Shown: one piece after another, positions 20,197 to 34,100 of the stretch
Numbering within the stretch: the stretch's first letter is position 1
Layout of the letters: each line of letters starts with the position of its first letter
Origin: Mesodorylaimus sp. YZB2_4
Taxonomy: Eukaryota; Nematoda; Enoplea; Dorylaimida; Dorylaimidae
DNA: 64,000 bases
Assembly (NCBI GenBank): GCA_030248295.1
Contig: JASANH010001668.1
Location: forward strand, 1 to 64,000
Direction: 5' to 3'
Translations under genes and position numbers: made by a program
Notes under the pieces: generated by a model
Told to the model about the DNA's origin: nothing
Database searches by the model: none
Seen by the model: only the letters and a program-made list of their open reading frames with translations

Positions 20197-21124
20197 CACC
20201 TACATTTGGGCTAGGAATTCAGAATAGATGAAAGAAATTTGTCGTCTAGTCCCTGCTGAGCTGACGCGAATTTCGTACAAAGAAGGTTCGCACGTAATGC
20301 TCTGTCCCTGTAGCCTACCGCGCATAAGTTCCAGAGTGGCTGGGCTAAACAGCAAACTAATGCGGCTGTTGATAGGCGGGGGGTTTTCACACTCCATTGC
20401 CGGTTGTGCTGTTGCCGTAATGTGCCGGTTGTGCCAGCAAAAAAAAAGTAACATTCGAGTTATTTTCTGGTGGCAAACGGGCTCAATTTCCGCAACAAAT
20501 ATCCTTTACTACAGATCGCGAGTGAATTTTTCAAAAACTGGGCTTAGAAATCAAAACAATAGAAAACAACCCAACTACTAATCCACCAAAATAAAGCAAA
20601 AAATTCAACCAATCTGAACAGAAAAGAAGACTCGTCTCGTCCAGTACTTAATTTAAACGAAAGGTAACTACGGCTAACGGAAACAGCGCGCGCCGCACGG
20701 CTAATAAAAATATTCCGCCTGCTGGTGGTACGCCTTAAAATTCAGTTTTTGGAGCTCAAAAAATTAATTAGCTCGAATCTTGAAATTACACCCTCAAAAG
20801 AATACTTCGCACCATTAGAGCTTTCAGAAAAATCAACTCTTTTGTCCGTAGCTTTAGTGGTTATTGCTGTAGATAGGACTTAAGTACTTCGTCGTCGTCG
20901 TCTTCCGTCGTCATCTATGGAACAGCAAAATGTGCATTATGGATCTCGAGAACGGCTGAGCCGTTTCCAATAAAATTTTGCACGATTATTGGCCATGGCA
21001 AACATGGCTCATCCCCAAAATTTTGTGCATTTTTGTTGATTTGTTGTCGAGTTATAAACGATCAAAGTTGCCCGCTTGACGCTGCGCGTCTGTGTGGCTG
21101 GGCTAAACAGGGATTGTGTCTAGC
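20197..21124. other. Spacer, nothing coding recognised
   Basis: Contains a short (GTC)n run near 20890-20915 and two fragments resembling the arm of the MITE to its left. No gene that I can support. Confidence 0.4.
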
Positions 21125-21977
21125 TATCTACCGGTCTAGGTATCTACCGCTACAGTATCCACGGCTAACCAAAATATTGCGACCCCGCACAAGGCCGGTC
21201 AGCAAATACAATTAGAGCTTGAATGAATTCTAGACGCGCGAACTTCAAGGCTATTTTACAAAATTTGCGAATGCATACGCGCGCAACTGCTGAGTCGTAG
21301 GTTGGTTTATATTGCAAAATCCGTCTTAACCCCTAGTTGGTCTCACTGTTTGCAGCATCAAGTAGCAACTGTACGATGCCTGTGCTAGAAGATAGTTCTT
21401 CCTTTCGTACGATTCATGTTTCAATTGAAGTTATTATTGTTTTTGGGCACTTTTTTGGGGTTTTCGGGCCGCCGTTTGAGAACCGCTTGATCGATTTCGA
21501 TAATTTTTGGTACTAGCATGTCCTACCTATCAACTTATGATATTACCGAACGGTTTTGCAAAATAATGGCTGGTTGTCGAGATATGCAGATAAAACCGTT
21601 TCGCCCTGTGTTATAACATGCGTTGGGTCTGTGGACCCAAGAGTTCGACCAACTTAAACGGAATCTCACCCATCCTTGTACGTGAACAAAACATGGCAAC
21701 GTACAGCTTGCGTAAAAAAATTGCTGAAGACAACAACAAAGCTCTATTTCAAGGTTCCTAACAAGTATGACACGTGACGCAAATATTTTTGGATTTCCGG
21801 CCAATGGCTGCAAAAATCGACGTTTCTTAATTCTGGCAGCGCTGCAAGTAACGTTTTTTTAGCGACTGCTATGCGCTGATCGACTTCAACGTATCGAGTA
21901 TCACGAGGCTTCGGAGGTTGACCATCAAATAACTGACGCGATCTAATCTAAAAAGAAAGCTAGTCAATTTTGTCAAC

Positions 21978-24149
21978 TTATTTTGCGGAATGTTCGTAAT
22001 CCTTCTTTTTAGATTTGGTACGCAGCTGACGACGAGCAACTGTGAGATTCATATGTAAAAAGACTCGTTTGAGCCTTACCTCAGTCATGTGATGGCACTG
22101 TTGCAACCATTGCAAAAATGTGTTCAATGCCGGATGAGGATGGCCAAAGTCGATATTGAGCTTGTTGTTCCACCCTTCGGCAATGTTTGTAGTGCGAGGG
22201 CCTGGCTGATTTTGGAGTCGGACCGTAACGCGCCAGTCGTTTGAAAAGTGATTCCACATTGAGGGACTTCGCGCCCAGTTTTTCTGAAAACCAAAGGTAA
22301 TGGACTCCGCACTAGAATGCAACATAACAGAAATAGAACTCTTACGTCAAAATAGTCACGAAATTGCAGAAGTTTGTAACCAAATGCAGCGTCGAGTACT
22401 CGAGGAGGTCGACGCAAAATTTCATTCCAAAGCGGCTGCACTAATTCTGCTGGAAACAATGGTACAGCCTTAATCAACTGAATCCATTGGTAAAACTTTG
22501 TTTCTGGCGAGTTTGGGCCGATATCATCTTTTCCGCCATCTGCATACGCCTGCTTCAATCCGATATTGGTAATGGCACGCATAAGACACTGCCCAAAGTG
22601 AAATGTACATCCTCTAGTCTTCACGCGTTCTGAAATTTCAATTTGTTTTTACAGTAAAAGAGGAAACTCCAGAAGAGTACCTATAATACTGAATAGCTTT
22701 TATCCTGTCTCTAAGAGCGCTAAACCCTTTCTGCTATAATGGCCAGGAACACTAAAATACCACCACAGCCAAGAGTTTTAGGAATAAGCCCTCATGCACC
22801 CACCACCATTCACCATGCACTCACCATTTTGGAAGACTGTTGCGATTGCTTGGCGCGCAGTCAGTTCAAAATCAATAATTATTGTATGCAAAACGCCCAT
22901 CGAACCAAACCTAGTCTCGATAGCATTCTTCACTATGCCGAAAAGTCGTTCATACGACTGTTGGAGCCGATTTGGCATCAGGGCGAGAGATACAGCCAGT
23001 CCTATAATACGGAAATAGAATCACTAGGGAACAAGTATGCAGAAACCAAAAGGAGGTACCTTCTCCATTGATGAAACCGTGAATAGTGTAAAGCTGTGAA
23101 AACGGCTTTGGGCACATCTCGAACGTTCCATCGCAAATCCAAATTTCAGACTGATGCAACACTCAAAGATTATTGGTCGATGCAAAAATAAGGAAATTGT
23201 CCTCGCCAGCATGCAACAACAGCATGTCTTCACATAGTATTGGAATCGTCGGATCGGTTTCTAATCTCTGCCGTGTTTGCAACGTCACTCGATACTCCAC
23301 TGGCAGAGCATTCGATTTGCGAATCGAAATATACTGCTTTGCTGTGTGTCTGAAGAGAAGGTTCTAGATAAATATGTAGCCTGTAGAGTAAGCTTGTTGG
23401 CTTTACTTCTCACATACCCCATGGGTGAAACCGGGTTTATCGGGAACCAAGCCTGGCAGGCGTAGGAGAGAATGTGGTCAACCGACCAAAATCGGTGGGA
23501 CAAAAACTCTGGCTGAAACAAGGCAAGTCTTGGAACTTGTGTCTCTTAGCCAGGGTAGATTCAATAAGTCTCTTTCATTCGCCGTGAGCCCACCAAAATT
23601 CAGGGTAATACATGGTAGCCATGTACAGCACAGGTACTTACGCAAAGAGGAATGCACGATTTTTCTCAAACGAGCCGAGTTTGTCTTGCACGGCATGAGT
23701 GATTGCATCCGTGGTGGCCTCGGCGGAACTTGCAACCATTGCTTTTGTATAAGCAGCCCTTGGTCGATCTCCGCTTCGACAACTGATCCTCATTCCCCTC
23801 GCCAATTTCAAGGCCTCGAGGTCAGTAAATGGCATTGAAACGCAACCAGAGTTGTGGCCAATTTCAGGGTTTGTCAGAATTCGACCATCCCGCACCTTTG
23901 CCGTCCCCAATATTCCTCTTTTTGATATTTTTCCGCAACCAGTGCATCGATAAGTGCTTGATTCCTCGCCAGAAGCCAATTTTCGTGGAGCCCCTTTTCG
24001 AAATATTTTGAAAAAACCAGGCTCGTGTTGAACGCATTCGTAGACAAGCGCTGGGCTTCCACTGAGATATTTGTGCCCAGGAATGAATACTGCCTCGCCA
24101 AAATCTTTCGTCTTCTGACGACCTGGAAAGCTACTAAATCAGATATCAC
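21978..24149 (-). pseudogene. FLYWCH/MULE transposase, broken
   Basis: In order on the minus strand: a FLYWCH-like finger (YRCTGCGK..HNSGC, about 23840-23940), preceded by a frameshift at a run of T near 24025; catalytic blocks IWICDGTFEM (first Asp, about 23130), FSQLYTIHGF and TIIIDFE (second Asp, about 22870); GCTFHFGQCLMRAI (about 22600); TTNIAEGW (Glu, about 22180); then GHPHPALNTFLQWLQ. All three acidic residues survive but several frame changes separate them, although short introns cannot be excluded. Confidence 0.75.
23420..23556 (+). repeat. Dispersed repeat, C/D family fragment
   Basis: CAGGCGTAGGAGAGAATGTG, GGGACAAAAACTCTGGCTG and TCTCTTAGCCAGGG match pieces at 28395-28560 and 57300-57450. 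It is inserted within the second MULE. Confidence 0.6.
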
Positions 24150-24551
24150 ATATCTACCCAGGGTCGGGGATATAAGCTAAGGGCTAGATAGAGTCTTCAA
24201 GTCTTCTCCGAAGGTGAATCCTCCATTGTGATTCGAAGTTAGTAAAACGAAGTTAGTAAAACGCTCGAAAAACAAATGCCAAAAACAAGACTTCTCAACA
24301 GCACTTCACCAACAGCACATGCAAAAGAGAGAAAGTTGCCCGCACTTGCCAGTGTGTGCTCATAATTTTGTTTAGCCGTGCGAGCGGTAGATACCTAGAC
24401 AGACCGCAGCTACCGCGCCTGTTGATACGCATACTGTACGCAAAGTTTGTACATCGCATTGAAATTTGGATGCGTACACCAGGCGGAATGTGTACGCATA
24501 CACGAATTGGCAAACTTGCTTGTACGCAATACATACAATGCGTTCGTTAAT

Positions 24552-26545
24552 TAGCCGCTTGAGCCAACTTAAAAATTAAAAGAAATTTCTTACCACAAGC
24601 CAAATTAGCGAGTGGAAGAATTAGAACTTGTAATTTATACATCTTTTCCTTACTGGTCGCAACAAATCCAATATTTGACTAGCGTCTTAGTTAGGCAGCT
24701 GTTGCCTCTATATTCGGAAAAAAATGTTAAAAACATTAGCCGAAGAATCTTTCTTGCAAGTCAATATATGTCTGACTTTGTCAAAGTGTCATGTTCTCAC
24801 AATTTTTAAAACTTTGTACGTATCTCGATTTTGGTATAGTAAACCTGGCGCCATAAGAGTTTATGACCAAATGCAAAATAGAGAGTAAAGCCATCAGGAG
24901 TTGGGTATTTTCTGCGACAGAATCCTCAAATAAGTGAATCCGTCAATTTTCCACTTATGCCCACGGTTCCCCAATGTTTTTGATCCATGATGGTCAAAAA
25001 TTAACAAAAGACTTACACGTGGTAAGATAACCCACGAAGCTTTAGGGATCGCTTTGAGGCTGGAATCCTAAACCAGCCACCCCGGAGGGCTCAGCTTTAG
25101 TGCCGCTGCTCAGTGCAAATGTACCACGCCCACCAGGATTCGATCGCGCAAACTCCCGCTTGCGATCCTGATGTCGTACCACTGAGCTATCAGGGCAACG
25201 AAAAGAGAAAAACTAGCAGCTCACTCAAACTTGGTCGAGTGTAAAGTGCAGCCCCTCTTTTGATGAAGGAAGATCACCCCCCTTGCTCTCACTGCGCACT
25301 GCTTCACACGCTGACCAAGGCTGCGTGTTATCGCACGTGTGGCCTGACCAACCAGAATAACCAACTAGGCCGAAAGTTGGATTTCCAGTGTTTCAAAGAG
25401 TATTGGCGGAGGAACGCTGGATTGCTGTCACGAGCTTCACGGATTTTGTTTGACCAATCGGTATTGTAAATTAAGTCAAGACCCGCTTATTATCGTCCGA
25501 CCCTAATCTCCAGTACCTGCTATGAGTTTGGAAAACGAGTCTATTTCGCCAATATTTCGAGGAAATTAGCCGAGTTGTGTTCTACCATTAGCTAGAATCG
25601 CAATGTTCTTCATGGATAATGAGCTAGTAGCTCTATGCAAGACTAGTCGTTCGTTTCGAATTTCGTTTTCTTATTGTAAGTTTTTTAGGTTGATTTCACT
25701 TGGCGAGGTGTCTTCATGCGAAACACGATTTTGGAATTGCTCGACATGGAAATTCACGATCCGAGGCCAGCAATATTGTCAGTCCACGACTGTCTTTCAT
25801 GCTGTTCGGAACGGTTATCTGTGTTTGCAGACAAGGTCACGTAATTAGTTACAGTATGGGACTGGATATTTAAGATGCACCGACTACAGGGAAAATACGC
25901 AATACGCAAACTTTCACGCATACTTTTTTGAGTATGCAATTCGTTTATGACGCAAAACGCATACGCATTCGACAGACTTTGCGTATGCGCATTCAAATCA
26001 AGTAATTTTACTAACCGTAGTGCAAAGTCACTTCGATATACGGACCCTTTTTAAGGCCGTGGTCAACACAAAATTTGGACACACAAACGGGTCAAAAGTA
26101 CTGTAGTTTTGCAAGTTCCCACTACTAGAATTTCAGAAACCTTTTTACACTTGTTCGACTCCAGGATTTTCTGAATTTGCTCCATGCATGCATAAAGACC
26201 TGCATTCCCACGTTAACATTCTGCGTAACTTCCAAGAATGTCAGATGAATTCCAAGATGTTACTGACCCAATTTTCTTTTTTTTAATTCTTTGGGTTGGG
26301 CCTGTGCCGCCCCAGTTCCCCACGGGACTTTCCTGCCATTTTGTCAATAGCCGGCCAGCAGTCTTGATACGATAAGCAAGGCCGTGAGGTGAACAGCTCT
26401 CACAGCAGTTCCCCTCTGTGTGTCTCCAGTAGGAGCACACCCACATGAGAGCATCTTGTGCCAGCACCAGCATCCCAGGATGATACTGGGCGAGAAGAGG
26501 GACCTTCCCGACTGGTGTTTTGGAACCAGTTTCCTGATTCCTTAC
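24552..26545 (+). repeat. ~1.99-kb duplicated segment, copy 2
   Basis: Direct copy of 14694-16683. It begins CTTGAGCCAACTTAAA just right of the second MULE and ends at TTCCTGATTCCTTAC inside a SINE-A copy (26273-26543), whose tRNA head is missing. Confidence 0.9.
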
Positions 26546-28145
26546 AATTGAAGCCTACAAATCGTGAATAAAATATGCTAGGCACAGTCCATATGCAGAA
26601 AGTCACTTGCGGCCACCGAAACTAAAGAGAATAATGGCGCCTGCTTACTATCTCAATATACCACAGCACCAGCGGCCTAATCATACCAGAGACTGGTTGT
26701 CCAGTGTGCACTTGTTCGATGAGTGTAAAGTGCAGAGAATACTGTGCTCCGGAATTTGCTTAGCATGTATCACGATGCCAATAATTGCAAGGTCAGGGTC
26801 ATAGTGGCTGGGGCAACACCTACTCTACCCTCGATATAAATGATTATTTTTGCCACCGATTAACCAACGAGCAGGCGCAGGACGCATGCACTCGTGGCGT
26901 GCTCACGACCAGTTCTCATCGTCAGCAGCAGACGAGGACGCGCTCGAATGGTCAGTTTTTTGGTCAGTTCAGAGTGGCCAGTTTTTCAGGTCAGTTTAGC
27001 TCTACTCAGCGGTCAATCGATCATCGCTGAAAGGTGCTACAGTCGATCCGTCACTGTAGGTTTATTACTCATAAAATCATCTTGGCGATTCCAAATCCAA
27101 AGCCACCTGGTAACAAATTGACACCGAATGACTTTCTTTACACGGCCACACGCACTTTACACTAATTCGCACTATTCTACACCGACTCACCCACATCCCT
27201 ACTGACACGGGCAAAGTGCAACTATGACCATTCCAGTTGAGCCAAAGCATACCATATTCATCGGATCCTGTACAGACTAAATGTACGCGGCAGAGTACTA
27301 CAAAGTGGAAATACTTGATTCAAGGCGAGTTATCACCCATAAGTTAAGCTTATTACAATTTTGTCATGCCTCACAGGACTATCTTTTGAAAATTTTAAAT
27401 CGAGCGTGCTTATTATTGTTCATGCCAGCCGTGTACGAGGTCGTGATCACTGGATCGGCCACCAGGAAATCGGGCAAAGGTATGTCCACGCATCGCTGGT
27501 GCCTGAAATTAAAAAACTCATTAGCAGAGTGGTTAGCATTTCCAGTTGTCCAAGGGCTACAATGGCAAAGTCTGGTCTTTTCTCGTCTAACCCTCACGCA
27601 CCCGCACAATGCGCAACAGGTCTGGGAGAGAACTACAGGAGAGTGACCAGGGGTCTTTTTGCACCTGCCCAGTGTGATAGACATGGCATAGAGACCCCAG
27701 GTCTTCCGCCAAAGACCGTGGCTGAAGCCTCACCCTCCCGGCACAGCAGGAGATCGACCACTAGACGAGCATCCACACACCTAAGGCCTATCACATTCGT
27801 TGGCACAGGCGCACTGCAAATGACATCATGTAACGAAGAGAGAAGTCGACTCTGACATGACTCATTATCCCTCTACGAAGGAAAAGCCTCGCCAGGGAAG
27901 CACTGTCCACCTTAGTCACACTGCCGTGTGCAAATGAACGATGACGCCATTTAGGCACAGGCCCACGGCTAATCCGTCATTCAACGCGCCTCGAGCCCAA
28001 TCGCCATAAAGCCCCTATTCAAAACCATGAAGGTTAATGGCTCACTCGTTCGCTTCCCCTACTCACAAATGCATTAGCCAGTCAAGGAACCTCCCCATCG
28101 TTTAATTGCAGACCGAATAAAACGCATCAATAATCCAGTGCGCAC
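26546..28145. other. Spacer, no gene recognised
   Basis: Contains GGTCAGTT-type short repeats near 26950-27000 and, at about 27515-27545, a tRNA box-A-like TAGCAGAGTGGTTAGCA that may start a SINE. Two overlapping open frames at 27281-27855 look like repeat sequence, not a gene. Confidence 0.4.
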
Positions 28146-31100
28146 TTACTGCAGCAAATCCTCGATATCGACCAGCATGGAGTCCTGCTCCATGTGCAAA
28201 CTGTCTCTTTCCATCAGCAAATGGACCAGCTCGTCGTTCAAAGCTGAAAAACCATAGCAACTTTGACATCACCTTCTCTCTCGTCATCGTCTACGCACAC
28301 ACACAGATCGTCTGCCGCACGTCAGCACAATGCATACTGTAACCGCAGCACTCACACTTGCAGGCACCCAACCATGCAGCACCCTTGAGGCGATGTCTGT
28401 AACCAGCGCAGCCAGGCGGTGGCAGATAATAGATACCAAAGGTCGCTCGGGCAAAAAACTCCGACTGGAGGAAGGCAAGTCTGGCGACAATACTTGCCGC
28501 AGAAACATCAGACGGAGTGGTTGGTGTCTCCCAGCCAGGGGAGTTATCGGCCTCCCGACCACCAGGAATGCTAGTTCACACCAGCCAGTCGAGGCTACTC
28601 ACCTTCAACCTTCGAGTGCAAGTCATTCAGTATGATCTGTAACTGTGTTATGCACATTTTCGTCAACTGCGACCTCGTCAGCTTCTTGCGTCCCACGCTC
28701 GGCACACCAATCTAAAATTAATGAGGTCACTGGCCTAATCGATCACAATCCCACCTGCCCCCCACTGACCACTTTCTCAATAATCGATTCTGTCGTCTTC
28801 CCTTGTCTTTCCATTTCCATTTGCATATGGGCAGCTTGTTTGGCTTTTATAAGCATAACCTTGGCTTCTTCTTCGAGTCGTGCTTGGCGCTTCGAGAAAT
28901 CCTTGTCCTCGGATTTATGTCGTTCCAACATGGCTCGACGTAATTCCGAGGCACGCTTGGTCGAATCACCGCAACTTGATACACTTCTGCCCACACCCTA
29001 GAGGCCGGCAGAAACTTAGAAACACATGTTTCTCAAAGTAGGCTACGACGTACATCTTGTGCCGAGTCATAAACACCCCCCTTCCTCCTAGCGTGAAAAT
29101 AAGAACCCCCTAATCCCGGAAGAGACACCAAGATTCTGCAAATGCACAGGCTTAAGATAATCTTCAAATATGCCTGGATTTAGAGGGAGACCTAAAATAA
29201 CCCAACTGCCACTTCATCCTCGCTAATCCCAGTAAAGCATGTGAGAATATGTTCACAGTAAGCCATCGAACTTACTCTCCCGCTGCCCGACGGCTCGCCT
29301 AAATTCGGTGTAGATCGACTCTTTGGCACTTTTCCACTCGTACTTTCATCCTCATCATCGCCCCATTCGCCATCCTCGTCGTCTTCGTCCGTCGGCGCCG
29401 CATCGTTCATAAAACATATCTGAAATATAAGAGAACCTCGGTTTGATAGCTTTCTCTTTAATCAAACAGGGATCGCCTGGGGATCGCCCATGCATGTCTT
29501 GTGTGCCCAATCAAATTCACCTTGGTCCACCATTCGTGCGCTTTTGGTACGGCCATTGCTCACAACCAAACTCAAGTCCAACCGCAGGTGCGCACTGCAC
29601 ACACACTGGCCGTCCCCTCGAGTAAACGAGAGATGGAGGGAGAATAAAAAGAAAAACCGTCGAAATTCCACACCGTCTAACTTTTATTAAGAATGAGATG
29701 CTAGTTTTCGGAAATCCCAACCGGCATTTCCCATTCTATCCATAAGCCGGCGGTCGTTAATGGAGTGCTCGCAAATAGACGACATTTCCATTTCACACAG
29801 CTCAAATATCGAGTAATCTTATCCGCATTCAAATAATACCACGCATCTCTTTTCAACGTCTTCGAAAAAAGGCAGATGTTATTCGCTTCTGCCTGGAGAT
29901 CCTACTATTTTAGAAACGACTCCCTCGTAATTATCAATTGCATTTGTTCAAATCGTTCTAATTATGCACGAATCACCAATTTCATTCCCCGTATATTACT
30001 CGGCTAAGAATGGTTGTTTGCCCGAGCAAAGCAGCTTTAACGATCTCGCACTACTTTTCTTCATTTCCTCGAAAGGCCTAGTAATTCGCACGCACGTCAG
30101 CACTGGCCAGCAAGAAACCACTGACAATCACGACCCGACGGATATGACTCGGCCCACTTTCCGACTCATAATCGGTCAAAAAACGGAAAATTGCCGCTCA
30201 ATTCAGTGCCAGCTGGTTGACAACAAGCTAAAAAACCACTGGCTGTGCGCTCGAAGGACCTAATATGAGGTGGCGACTCGGGCGCTTTGTTGTATTTTGG
30301 TCGACTCGTCGAGCAATCAACCAACCAAGCTCATTTTAGTTTTCAAGTCGCTCCCAAAAACAAGCGCCTCGTAAAATAGCGCAAGAATTGATATGGCAAC
30401 GGCGAAAAAGAGTAAAAGTGGTCAAGGCGCCGTCCTAAGACGACGAGCAAATTGAATCGAGCGAATATATGGGCCGCCGAGGTGCAACAAAACCGAAAAT
30501 GGCTGCACATCAATTTCGTTTTCCTATTCCGTTTTCTTCTCGCATTCCGAAGAACCCCTCCTTACATCAAACCCAAACCCGCAGCCGCCGCTATTTTCTT
30601 CTTTAAATCAAGGACCAAATAGGTTTCGCCTATTTCTTACTTTGTTGCCGGGCCAAAAAAGGGGAAAGTGGAAATTTTGTTGGAACTAAGACCAATGCCG
30701 GGGAGAATACGGTAACGATCTTCCATCGGCGACCAAAACAGGCAAAATGAAATGAAAAACTAGCCAATATGGCGCCGACGCACTTGATTCTTACGTTTTC
30801 CTTTCCGAGCAGGCTACTTAGCAGTCCGTCGACAGCACGTATCGAAAATGGCCAGTCAGTCAACTCTCGTCTTATTAGCTGACTGGCGACTACTAAGTCT
30901 TCGTCGGTGCCCCATCGAAGGTTCTACGATGACTCGCTACGTAAACAGGACAGCCTCCGGCCGTCCCTGCAAATCCCGTTTCCATTATAGATCTATGGCC
31001 CGAAACATAGAAACTTGAAACAAGTGGCCGTCCATAAAACCATAGCCACTAAGAGCACTAAGAGGGACGGCTCGACGTTATGCATTATGCAAAAGGGGCG

Positions 31101-34100
31101 CCGACAACGAACGGTGGCGCAATTACGAGTCCGTCATGAGCACACAACCTACAATCAATATCCCCAAAGACACAAGCACACTCGCCGACGGCTTTTAACG
31201 CATTCATCATTTGCTCACTGGCATACCCACTCATCTTCCATGCCCGCCCCGCACACTCGCCTGTAAGTTCATGCCAGACTGCAAACGTGCACCCAAATTC
31301 GAACGCAATGGTCGCTTGGTGGCCGGCGGTGGGTGATAACGACCTTGATCCGCCGAGTCCGACGCCAGTCGACGAAGCACGTGCTCGCTCATTAGCTACA
31401 AAACAAAAAAGACAGGCCTTCGCTGTTGCACAGCCACCAGCTCCAGTTTCCATAGTTCAAACAAAAAACCCCCGTCAATAAGTTAAAACTCGGGCCGCAG
31501 TTCATCAGTCACTATGGACGTGATATTAACCAATCCATACCCCCAACAGGGTACGTGTCAATATTTGCCCTCGGAACCAACCCTTTCTACATTCATCCAC
31601 CTGCAAGAAGGATTTCTCCCTAAAAGCCTGCAGGATCAGGGACCAGAGTGGGTGCTGCCATTTCAGGCTAACCACTTCCATTTGAACGATACTGATGAAC
31701 GTGGCCAGAAATGAAGGACAGCTTTGTTTTTCTGTATCCTTTCCCAGTTTACCCAGGCTCAATGGGCTAAAAAGTTGGCAAGGCTCCCCCCCCCCCCCCC
31801 CCGTAGGTCTTATGTAGAAGGAGGTTTTATTGACTACTACCCCCTGCGATAATGGTTTCAGAAAACCGAGCGAGTTATCGACAGGTGCAAGTGCTTTCTG
31901 TTTAAGCGTTGCCAAAACGTCAAATATGTCAAATTTCGAAAAATGGCGGGAAAATTTAGTCACTTTTGGCATCTATTCTTGCCCGTACTGGACCTGGTTC
32001 CGCTGCTAGTTCCGTGTGCGGGCAGAGTGGGAGGGCGGGGCGAGTGTAACTGGACTGAGTGGGACTGTTCCTGTGGCTTGAGCCATCCTCTGGTCAGCCC
32101 TAGATAGCCCAGGGCGAGCCAAGGATTTCACAAGCCCTGTGCACTTGGTCGACTTGAAAATTGTGCCGCACATCCTCACCTCGGGTCCAGCGAACAAGTT
32201 AAGGACCCCTGAGGATCTACCCCGACCCTAAGGCGTGGGCAGGTGCCATTATTGAATATTAATTGTGCGCACTGGAAGCAATTTTGTAACGTAAAAATTT
32301 GATCTAAAAAATTAAATTAAAAATTTGTCGGGAATTTTGCATAAATGAAGGAATTAGCTGCGAATTAGTCCCTTCCGTCCAATTAAATACGGGCAAAGCC
32401 CAGACGCTGGCTGATGGGAGGGCGTTTTCCCGCAATTTTTTAATCTGAATTTTTTCGGCGGGAAAAACCATGCGAGTGGCACCTGATAGACATAAATTAG
32501 TCCTTATGGCTTCAACAAAAAAGTTTTTAACGAGATCCCAGGCGCAGGGGAGGACAGGGTACCCTTGACAACTTTCAGCCAACTCCACCCGCACGGGCTA
32601 CAAAACTGCCGGCGCATCCTACCAGAATAAAATGGACACCATGAAAAAGTGTTCTTCACTACCCTTTGGACGATGGAGTGACAAAACCATGAGTTGGGTA
32701 GGAGGTGAGGTGCCAAGAGGGACGAGACCCTCAGTATGGTCACTGTTCCTGCAAATGCAGCCATCCATAAAGTGAGTGTTCAAATGAGCACATGTGCTAC
32801 ATCACGCATCCTGCACTGTACTTATTTTCGACCAATCCTGGTCGGTCAAGGGGAGGGTCTATTTTTGGTGGAGAAGCCCCGTGCGAGGGGTCTAGGGGGC
32901 TTGTTGACACCATCACCACCGACTGGTGTCAATGCGGGATGCGTGCCGGACTAGAGCGCGCGTTGGTCGCTACTCCGCGATGTCAGCCATACCCAGCCCG
33001 TGCCCCTTGAGGGACCCGGATTCGAGAGCCTCCCGCCCCGTAAGGCCTCTCCTTGTTTGTCGACCCCGGAGGATGAAGGGTGAGCCACCCACCTGCCAGG
33101 GGTGCAAGGACGAAGACAACTTTACCAAGTTCTCAGAAGCCTAGAGTTGAACTCGGGGCCGACCAGTTTGCAGCCCTGCCAAGCAAACTGTGACACGCCT
33201 TTCACTGCTACACCACCCAGGCGGCTCCTGCACTGCACTTGCAAGAAGGCACGCAGCAGCGCCTTGTGCAATGTGCAGTAGGTGGAAACCGGTGGGTGCA
33301 TATTTTCCCTTGCACCCTTGGACTCTCACGAAAATCGTTTGTCACTACCTCTTGGATGATGGAACTGGAAAACACATGACCAAGAGTAGAAGGCATGAAA
33401 TTCTCAAGGCCAGGGGTCACCACTCCACCCGTGCGAGGTATGGGGACGAATGACCTACACTTCGTATTTCACCTTCCTCACGACCCGGCCCGACAAAACT
33501 CATAAATTTCCCGCCAAAATATATTTCAAATTATTTTGCGTACCCTTCTCTGATTCATCTCTCGTTCCTTGGCCGCATCGGTCAACTGTTTCTCTAATTT
33601 CTCAAAATCGAACACGGGCAATGCGGTGTCGAGCGATGACAACTCCTCGTTGATACTTATCCTCAGTCGACTGGTGCAAGTGGTGGTTGTGCCAAGGCTG
33701 CCAGTCAGCCCCGCCCCTCCCTCACCGCTGCTCTTTTGATTAAATAACGCAGTTGTCGTGCTTCCCGCCGGGACCAGCTCGCAAATATGATTGCCCGGCA
33801 TCAGCTCATTTTTGACACAGTCCGAGCTATTATGGTCCTCGCCCACTTGCATGGCCTCGGTCGACGACGAGCCTCGGACACACTCCCCCCGTGAGTGGGC
33901 CGATCGAAGGCCACATTCGACTGGAAGGGTAGCAATTTCGAAACTGTCCTCGCTACACGACGTACTCGATGCTAGCGACGAGCCGTCGTCGTCCACTTCG
34001 TCCTCGCCATCTAATTTCGATAAGGATGAGACCATATTCTTGCACTTTCTTTTCTTCTTTTTCTCCTTCATTTCATTAACTTCAGTCTCGCTTTCTTGAC

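Larger units (their letters stand above)
21125..24410 (-). mobile_element. Second FLYWCH/MULE transposon, degenerate
   Basis: A transposase of the same type as the one at the left of the window runs on the minus strand (24149 to 21978). Flanking it, 21128-21178 and the reverse complement of 24356-24405 share TCTAGGTATCTACCGCT, CACGGCTAA and CAAAAT, which I take as terminal inverted repeats. Frameshifts and stops break the coding region. The termini are inferred from this match only. Confidence 0.7.

Noticed and set aside
27281-27855. Two overlapping plus-strand frames of 121 and 164 codons
   Set aside because: No domain, low-complexity ends, overlapping frames and a tRNA-like box in the middle suggest repeat sequence.
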